Assembly (NCBI GenBank): GCA_012799755.1
Contig: JAAZKQ010000077.1
Coordinates: 1-11,887, forward strand
Direction: 5' to 3'
Length of the DNA stretch: 11,887 bases
DNA from: Lentisphaerota bacterium
GTDB taxonomy: Bacteria > Verrucomicrobiota > Lentisphaeria > Oligosphaerales > Oligosphaeraceae
The position numbers and the translations under genes are program-made. Of this stretch, positions 7,229 through 11,887 are shown piece by piece (position 1 is the stretch's first letter; each line of letters starts with the position of its first letter). The notes below the pieces were generated by a model. It saw only the letters and a list, made by a program, of their open reading frames with translations, did no database searches and had not been told where the DNA came from.

Positions 7229-7414
7229 ATTTTTTAGGGTGGGTTTTCTGGTGGTTTTGGGGTGGATGGTGGTTTGAGGGCTGGTTTGGTGGTGGAAGGT
7301 TTTTTTGCCGCCGGATCCGCCTGATCCGTCCGATCCGTCCGCTGATCTGCCCGATCAGGCTGATTATTTTTTATTCACAGTTTCGTTTAGGGTTGCTTTG
7401 GTGGTGAATGGTGT
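7104..7414. other. Repeat-filled gap inside the transporter operon
   Basis: This 311-bp gap separates the two permease genes. It holds two CGCAGATT-triplet arrays, a G/T-rich stretch on the plus strand (about 7160-7310) and a GATCCGYCN array (7313-7364). No gene is supported on either strand. I see no promoter I would trust, so the downstream genes may rely on read-through, but a promoter inside cannot be ruled out. Confidence 0.7.
7313..7364. repeat. GATCCGYCN tandem array, copy 2 (9-bp period)
   Basis: Tandem GATCCGCCT, GATCCGTCC, GATCCGTCC, then CTGATCTGCC and a diverged end. It matches the array at 128-195 in unit, period and orientation, differing in unit number, which suggests expansion and contraction of one repeat family. 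Confidence 0.8.
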
Positions 7415-8395
7415 TTATTCGAGTCTGACGCGTGGATCAACGACGGCGTAACAGATGTCGGTGAGGACGAGACCGCAGAGGTAGAGGACGGAGCCGAGGA
7501 AGACCATGGCGCGGACGACGGCGAAGTCCTGGGTGTTGATGGCCATGATGGTATAGCCGCCAAGACCGGGGATGCTGAAGAAGTTTTCCAGCAACATGTT
7601 GCCCATGATGAGCATGAGCAGCTGTATGGGCACGTTGGTGAGGATGGGTATGAGGGCGTTTTTGAGGACGTGGAGGAAGAGAACGCGGCTTTCGGGGAGG
7701 CCTTTGGCGCGGGCGGTGCGGACGTAGTCGCGGTTGATTTCTTCGAGGAACAGGGTGCGGTAGAGGCGAATGCCGCCACCGATATTGCCGATGATGCCGA
7801 CAACGATGGGCAGAACCAGGAATTTGAGCATGTTGCGGCCCGGGAGAAAGCCTGATACGGGCACGAGGCGGAGGATTTTGGCGAAGAGGAATTGTCCGGC
7901 AATGATGTAGATGAGGGTGGAGATGGACATGGTGATGACGCAGAGGAGCTGCACGGCGAAGTCAATGGGGCGGCCGCGGCGGGCGGTGACGAGCATGGCG
8001 ACCAGGATGTTCACGAACAGGCTGCCGGCGAAGATGGGCACGGTGATGCAGAGGGATGGCGCGATGCGGTGGCGGATTTCGGCGCCGATGGGTTCGAGAG
8101 TCATGTCCGAGCGACCGAAATTGCCCCAGAACATGGCGGCGCTTTTTTGGTAGAAGATGGTGTCGCTGAACCTGGCGAAGCCGCTGGCGGAGGTATTGAT
8201 GAAGAGTGGGCGGTGGTAGCCGCGGGCTTCTTTCCAGCGTTGGACCTGCTCGGGGGTGGCGGCTTTGTCGCCAAGGGCTTGGCGAGCCATGTCGTCGGGG
8301 GTATTGACGAGGAAGAAGAGGAGGAAGACGAGGACATTGACGCCGATGAGGGTGGGAATGACGTAGAGGATGCGTCTGAGGAGGTAGGCGGTCAT
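7415..8395 (-). CDS. OppB/DppB-type ABC permease (326 aa)
   Basis: Inner-membrane permease subunit of the importer. It starts MTAYLLRRIL, typical of OppB, with the first helix at about 9-30. A periplasmic stretch follows (about 31-112), then the core permease domain (about 113-318) with five hydrophobic segments. The EAA-type loop that docks on the ATPase spans about 212-250 (YRTLFLEE to NALIP). The C-terminus YAVVDPRVRLE is the standard ending of OppB proteins, and the length is normal. The ATG at 8395 is chosen because GGGAGGA lies 6 nt upstream and because it overlaps the substrate-binding protein stop as ATGA (8395-8392), a sign of translational coupling. The open frame extends 37 codons further but those residues are out-of-frame substrate-binding-protein sequence. 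Closest in layout to YejB/DppB-type proteins; substrate cannot be read from the permease. Confidence 0.95.
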   Translation of the reverse strand: MTAYLLRRILYVIPTLIGVNVLVFLLFFLVNTPDDMARQALGDKAATPEQVQRWKEARGYHRPLFINTSASGFARFSDTIFYQKSAAMFWGNFGRSDMTLEPIGAEIRHRIAPSLCITVPIFAGSLFVNILVAMLVTARRGRPIDFAVQLLCVITMSISTLIYIIAGQFLFAKILRLVPVSGFLPGRNMLKFLVLPIVVGIIGNIGGGIRLYRTLFLEEINRDYVRTARAKGLPESRVLFLHVLKNALIPILTNVPIQLLMLIMGNMLLENFFSIPGLGGYTIMAINTQDFAVVRAMVFLGSVLYLCGLVLTDICYAVVDPRVRLE

Positions 8396-10647
8396 GACTG
8401 GTCCTCCCGATAGATGCGGACTATCATGGCGCTGGCGCTGGCGGCGACAAGTGCCAGGACGGCGTAAATACCGGCGAGGCGCGGGCGATTCCAGGCGCGC
8501 TGGCATTGCCGGCGCAGCGTTGCATCAACGCGGCGGTATTTGAGGAAGGTCTTGCCCATTTCGTGCGGTTGGTAGTTGTGCAGCCATGCGTGAGTGAGAA
8601 TGAAGTTTTTAGGGTGGAAGCCCCAACAGCAGGGTGCGTCTTCCTGGAGGATGCGTATGGCCTGCTGGATGAGGGCGAGGCGTTCAGGGCCATCAGCCAT
8701 GGATTCCAGTTGTTTGAAGACTTTGTCAAAAGCCTCTGAGCTGTAATTGACGTAGTTGGCGCCGCGACCGCCGCTGCTGACGACGCCATTGCCGCTGTAG
8801 AAGAGAAAGAGGAAGTTTTCGGGGTCGGGATAGTCGGCCAGCCAGCCTTTATTGAAGATGATCTGCCAGTTGCCGGTATTGACCTTATCGCGCCAGCGAT
8901 TGAGATCGGATGGTCGTTCCTGGATTCGGATGCCAAGGAGTTCGAAGCGTCGGCTGAGCCACTGGAATTGAGCTTTGAAAGCGGATTGTCCGGCGTTGGC
9001 GTGGTCGAGGTAGAGGGTGAGGGGGGCGCCATCGGGGCCGATGCCGTTGGGGTAGCCGGCCTCGGCGAGGAGTTTGCGGGCGTCGTCAATGGGTCGGCGT
9101 TGGGGGGCTTGGTGGCGTTCGTTCCAGGTATCAACAAATGGATTGACGCCGCTTGGGCCGTCGGCCGGCGCGCCGGTGATGCCGGGTGGGATGAGGGATT
9201 GGGCGACAACGCCGCGGCCATTGAGAAAGATGTCAATGAACTCCTGATAGTCGAGGGCGATGGAGATCGCCTGGCGCAGCTTTTTCTGATTGGGACTGTT
9301 GCCGCCGACGACGGGGTCAAGCATATTGAAACCGAAGTAGAAGATGGTGGGGGCGACGCCGGTGTTGAGGCGGATGCCGCGCTGGATCATGTCCTGGGAA
9401 AGGGAGAGTTCGCCGTTGGGATTCATGGCGACGGCGGCATCGAACATATCATTGGGAATGCCACTATTGTCGTAGTAACCTTGGAGGAATTTGATCCAGG
9501 TGGGGATGGCTTCGCGTTCGAACTGGAAGACGACGCGCTTGATGAAGGGAGTGGTTTTTCCGGCGTCGTCAAGGAGACCATTGCGGCGTTGCTCATCGCT
9601 GCCGTCATTGGGGTATGGTTCATGGCGGAAGTTCGGGTTTTTGACAAGGGTGATGTGGTCTGCAGGAGCACATTCCGCCATCATGTAGGCGCCAGTGCCG
9701 ACGGGCCAGTTTTTAATGTCAAGGCGTGCATCAATGACGGCGGGCTGCTGGTAGAAGGCGAGGGCTTCCCAGGGCATGGGCGCGAAGAAGTGCATGGCCA
9801 GCCAGTAGACGGCTTGGGGATATTTGCGCGAGAGAACGAGGCGAAAGCGGTATTGGTCAATGACTTGCAGGCCGGCCAGATCGTAGCGGCGGTAGTCGGG
9901 GAGGACGGGGTACATGCCGATATCGCGTCCGGCGCGGCTGGCCTCCGCCTCAAGGACGGCGAGGTCGTTTTTGATGTGCGCGGAACATTCATCCATGCCG
10001 AGGATGAAGGACTTGAGGGTGGAATAGACGGGGGAGGCCAAGCGGACATCACAGAGGCGGACGAGGGCGACCTTGAAGTCCTCGGCGTGGAGTTCACGGC
10101 TGTCCTGCGCCGGGAAATCGCCGATGCGGCGGATGCCTTTGAGATCGCGGGCGCTGAGCTGCCTATAGCGCGGCGTGCCGTCGCTATTTTTGGCGAAGCA
10201 GGGGTGGGGTTGGTAGCGGATACCGCGCTTGAGCTCGATGTCGTATTCCACGCGGGCGACCTGTTCGGGCGGTGGGTCGCCGCTGAGAATGGCGCCGTCG
10301 TGTCCGATACAGCGCGGTACGGGCAGGGCGCCGGCCAGCATGGGGCAGAGTTCGTAGGGGCGTCGCAGATAGTGATAGCTCAGGGGCATCTCGACGATGC
10401 TGTCCAGGATTTCGCCTTCGTGGACATAGTAGGACACGGCGGGGTCGAGGCTCTTGATGCTGCTGCTGTAGCTGGTGAAGAATGTTTCCTCCGCAGCCAT
10501 GCCGGCCGGCCAAGGATCGTTGGTGGCGGTGAAGGTGAGGACGACGGCGATGAGCATAGCCGGCAGCGACGGCAGGGCTATGAGCAGCCAAGGGCGGCGC
10601 CGCTGATTGCGGCTCGCGCTCTGGCTTGGCGCCTGTTGGCTGCTCAT
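8392..10647 (-). CDS. Family 5 substrate-binding protein, anchored at both ends (751 aa)
   Basis: Extracytoplasmic binding protein of the importer, from the family that binds peptides, opines, nickel complexes or sugars. After a basic N-terminus (RNQRRR, 14-18) a hydrophobic segment at 20-41 lacks a lipobox cysteine and a clear signal peptidase site, so it is probably a signal anchor. The binding domain spans about 52-700; LRQAISIALDYQEF, LLAEAGYPNGIG and the C-terminal WLADYPDPENFLF are family 5 landmarks. A second hydrophobic segment (724-743) and a basic tail VRIYREDQS end the protein. The charge pattern puts both ends in the cytoplasm with the binding domain outside. At 751 residues it is about 200 longer than typical OppA or DppA. 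AAGGA lies 6 nt before the ATG. It overlaps the permease start by 4 nt and lies 96 nt after the acyl-CoA synthetase gene. Substrate unknown; peptide-like is the default inference. Confidence 0.93.
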   Translation of the reverse strand: MSSQQAPSQSASRNQRRRPWLLIALPSLPAMLIAVVLTFTATNDPWPAGMAAEETFFTSYSSSIKSLDPAVSYYVHEGEILDSIVEMPLSYHYLRRPYELCPMLAGALPVPRCIGHDGAILSGDPPPEQVARVEYDIELKRGIRYQPHPCFAKNSDGTPRYRQLSARDLKGIRRIGDFPAQDSRELHAEDFKVALVRLCDVRLASPVYSTLKSFILGMDECSAHIKNDLAVLEAEASRAGRDIGMYPVLPDYRRYDLAGLQVIDQYRFRLVLSRKYPQAVYWLAMHFFAPMPWEALAFYQQPAVIDARLDIKNWPVGTGAYMMAECAPADHITLVKNPNFRHEPYPNDGSDEQRRNGLLDDAGKTTPFIKRVVFQFEREAIPTWIKFLQGYYDNSGIPNDMFDAAVAMNPNGELSLSQDMIQRGIRLNTGVAPTIFYFGFNMLDPVVGGNSPNQKKLRQAISIALDYQEFIDIFLNGRGVVAQSLIPPGITGAPADGPSGVNPFVDTWNERHQAPQRRPIDDARKLLAEAGYPNGIGPDGAPLTLYLDHANAGQSAFKAQFQWLSRRFELLGIRIQERPSDLNRWRDKVNTGNWQIIFNKGWLADYPDPENFLFLFYSGNGVVSSGGRGANYVNYSSEAFDKVFKQLESMADGPERLALIQQAIRILQEDAPCCWGFHPKNFILTHAWLHNYQPHEMGKTFLKYRRVDATLRRQCQRAWNRPRLAGIYAVLALVAASASAMIVRIYREDQS

Positions 10648-10743
10648 GTTCGGTCCTTGCTACTGAAAGCGGGCGGGCCTGGTGGCCGCGCGGTAGGGGC
10701 TTGGCGAGGGACTGCGGGGCTGTCGAGTGGGTCTCTGGTTGCT

Positions 10744-11887
10744 TCAGCTCTGGTCTTTTTCGCGGATGCTCTTGCGCATGATTTTGCCGGAGATGCTTTT
10801 GGGGAGCGTGTCAACGAATTCGACGATGCGGGGGTATTTGTAGGGCGCAGTGCTGCGTTTGACGTGATCTTGCAGCGCCTTGGCCAACTCTGGCGAGGCT
10901 TCGTAGCCGCGATTTTTGGCGAGGACAATGCTTGCTTTGACGACTTGGCCGCGGACAGGATCGGGCGCGGCGGTGACGGCGCATTCGAGGACGGCCGGGT
11001 GTTCCATGAGGGCGCTTTCGACCTCAAAGGGGCCGATGCGGTAGCCGGAGCACTTGATGACGTCGTCATTACGGCCGAGGAACCAGATGTAGCCGTCCTC
11101 ATCACGCCAGGCGACATCGCCGGTGCTGTAGTTGCCGTCCCGCCAGGATTGGGCCATGGCGTCGGGATCGCGATAGTATTCACGGAAGAGGCCAACGAAG
11201 CGTTCCTTGGCGGCGTTACGGATGGTGATGATGCCCTCGCTGCCGTCTTCGCAGGGGCGGCCCTGCTCGTCAAGCAATTCGATGTCATAGATGGGGGCGA
11301 ATTTGCCGGTCGAGCCTGGTTTGATGGGGAACCAGGGGAAGTTGGCGATGAGGACGGAGGATTCGGTTTGGCCGAAGCCTTCGACCAAGGGCAGGCCGGT
11401 GAGTTTGAGCCACTGGTTGTAGACTTCGGGATTGAGGGGTTCGCCGGCGATGGAGCACTGTTTGATGCTGCTGAAGTCGCAGTCGGCAAGGTTTTCTTTA
11501 ATGAGGAAGCGGTAGATGGTCGGTGGCGCGCAGAAGGTGGTCAGGCGCATTTTCTGAATGATGCGCAGCATTTTCTGGGGGGAGAAGTGCTCCATGTCGT
11601 AGGCGGCGATAACGGCGCCGCAGAGCCACTGGCCGTAGATTTTGCCCCAGCCGAATTTTGCCCAGCCGGAGTCGGAGGCGGTCATGTGCAGTTTGCCGTC
11701 CTGGACTCCCTGCCAGTATTTGGCGGTGACGATGTGGCCGAGCGGGTAGGTGAAGTCATGCAGAACCATCTTGGGCATGCCGGCGGTGCCTGATGAGAAG
11801 TAAATAAGCATGGTGTCATGCAGGCAGGCATAGTCCTGGCCGCTGGGCTTCCGCCAATCGCTGGGCATGGCCTGGTAGCCGCGGCGG
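10744..11887 (-). CDS. AMP-forming acyl-CoA synthetase, C-terminal part (5' end outside window)
   Basis: An adenylate-forming enzyme that would activate a carboxylic acid with ATP and transfer it to CoA in the cytoplasm. About 380 C-terminal residues are visible; the frame stays open to the window edge, and a full protein of about 550 residues is expected. Seen motifs, in order: the phosphate loop SSGTAGMPK, GFGQTES, then YSTGDVAWRDEDGYIWFLGR with its Asp and Arg for ATP binding, the hinge region after it, and PKSISGKIMRK with the catalytic C-terminal Lys. All key residues appear intact. HDFTYPLGHIVTAKYW after the phosphate loop resembles medium-chain acyl-CoA synthetases of the ACSM type and archaeal or Bacteroidetes homologues, so a medium-chain or branched acid is more likely than acetate; this is inference. 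A Met at 11868 is internal, since the phosphate loop lies only about 25 residues after it. It precedes the importer genes by 96 nt on the same strand. Confidence 0.93.
   Translation of the reverse strand, partial: RRGYQAMPSDWRKPSGQDYACLHDTMLIYFSSGTAGMPKMVLHDFTYPLGHIVTAKYWQGVQDGKLHMTASDSGWAKFGWGKIYGQWLCGAVIAAYDMEHFSPQKMLRIIQKMRLTTFCAPPTIYRFLIKENLADCDFSSIKQCSIAGEPLNPEVYNQWLKLTGLPLVEGFGQTESSVLIANFPWFPIKPGSTGKFAPIYDIELLDEQGRPCEDGSEGIITIRNAAKERFVGLFREYYRDPDAMAQSWRDGNYSTGDVAWRDEDGYIWFLGRNDDVIKCSGYRIGPFEVESALMEHPAVLECAVTAAPDPVRGQVVKASIVLAKNRGYEASPELAKALQDHVKRSTAPYKYPRIVEFVDTLPKSISGKIMRKSIREKDQS

Noticed and set aside
10648..10743. Terminator or promoter between the synthetase and binding-protein genes
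   Set aside because: I could not find a clear hairpin with a T run or a convincing -35/-10 pair in the 96 nt.
8968..11793. A 941-codon open frame on the plus strand
   Set aside because: It lies antisense to the binding-protein and acyl-CoA synthetase genes, both of which have full family motifs. Its translation is rich in Gly, Asp, Ala and Val without domains, as expected for the opposite strand of G+C-rich coding DNA.

Overview
The window looks like chromosomal DNA from a Gram-negative bacterium of the PVC superphylum, most likely Lentisphaerota or a close relative. The main clue is two pseudopilin-like proteins with the FTLIELLVVIAIIAILAAM leader and a C-terminal H-X9-DG motif, a family expanded in Lentisphaerae, Planctomycetes and Verrucomicrobia. 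Intergenic DNA filled with short-period repeats fits the same picture. The assignment is an inference; there is no rRNA or other marker gene in the window. No tRNA, rRNA, CRISPR array, transposase or phage gene was seen.

Left third (1-3900): three small genes for exported proteins, separated by repeat-rich spacers. A minus-strand H-X9-DG pseudopilin (316-1038) lies downstream of a minus-strand exported protein of unknown function (1560-2309). The latter has a good sigma70-type promoter (2381-2409). Divergent from it is a second H-X9-DG pseudopilin on the plus strand (2904-3584) with its own candidate promoter. The spacers carry several repeat families: GATCCGYCN arrays, CGCAGATT triplets joined to a terminator-like hairpin (one copy near 2454 and a three-copy 81-bp tandem array at 3598-3842), and a pair of inverted 9-bp-period ATGGACA / TGTCCAT arrays (2626-2712).

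Right two thirds (3901-11887): a minus-strand gene run, probably one operon. In transcription order it holds an AMP-forming acyl-CoA synthetase (5' end outside the window), a large family 5 substrate-binding protein anchored at both ends, an OppB/DppB-type permease, an OppC/DppC-type permease, and a fused double ATPase of the OppD-OppF type. The last four make a complete peptide/nickel/opine-type importer. The substrate-binding protein and first permease overlap by an ATGA, and the second permease and ATPase are 8 nt apart. The two permease genes are split by 311 bp of repeats and G/T-rich DNA that reach the start codon of the second permease.

I did not find a clear new defence, mobile or biosynthetic system. 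The least ordinary items are the doubly membrane-anchored substrate-binding protein and the intergenic repeats, several of which share a period of about 9 bp and one of which looks like a spreading intrinsic terminator.
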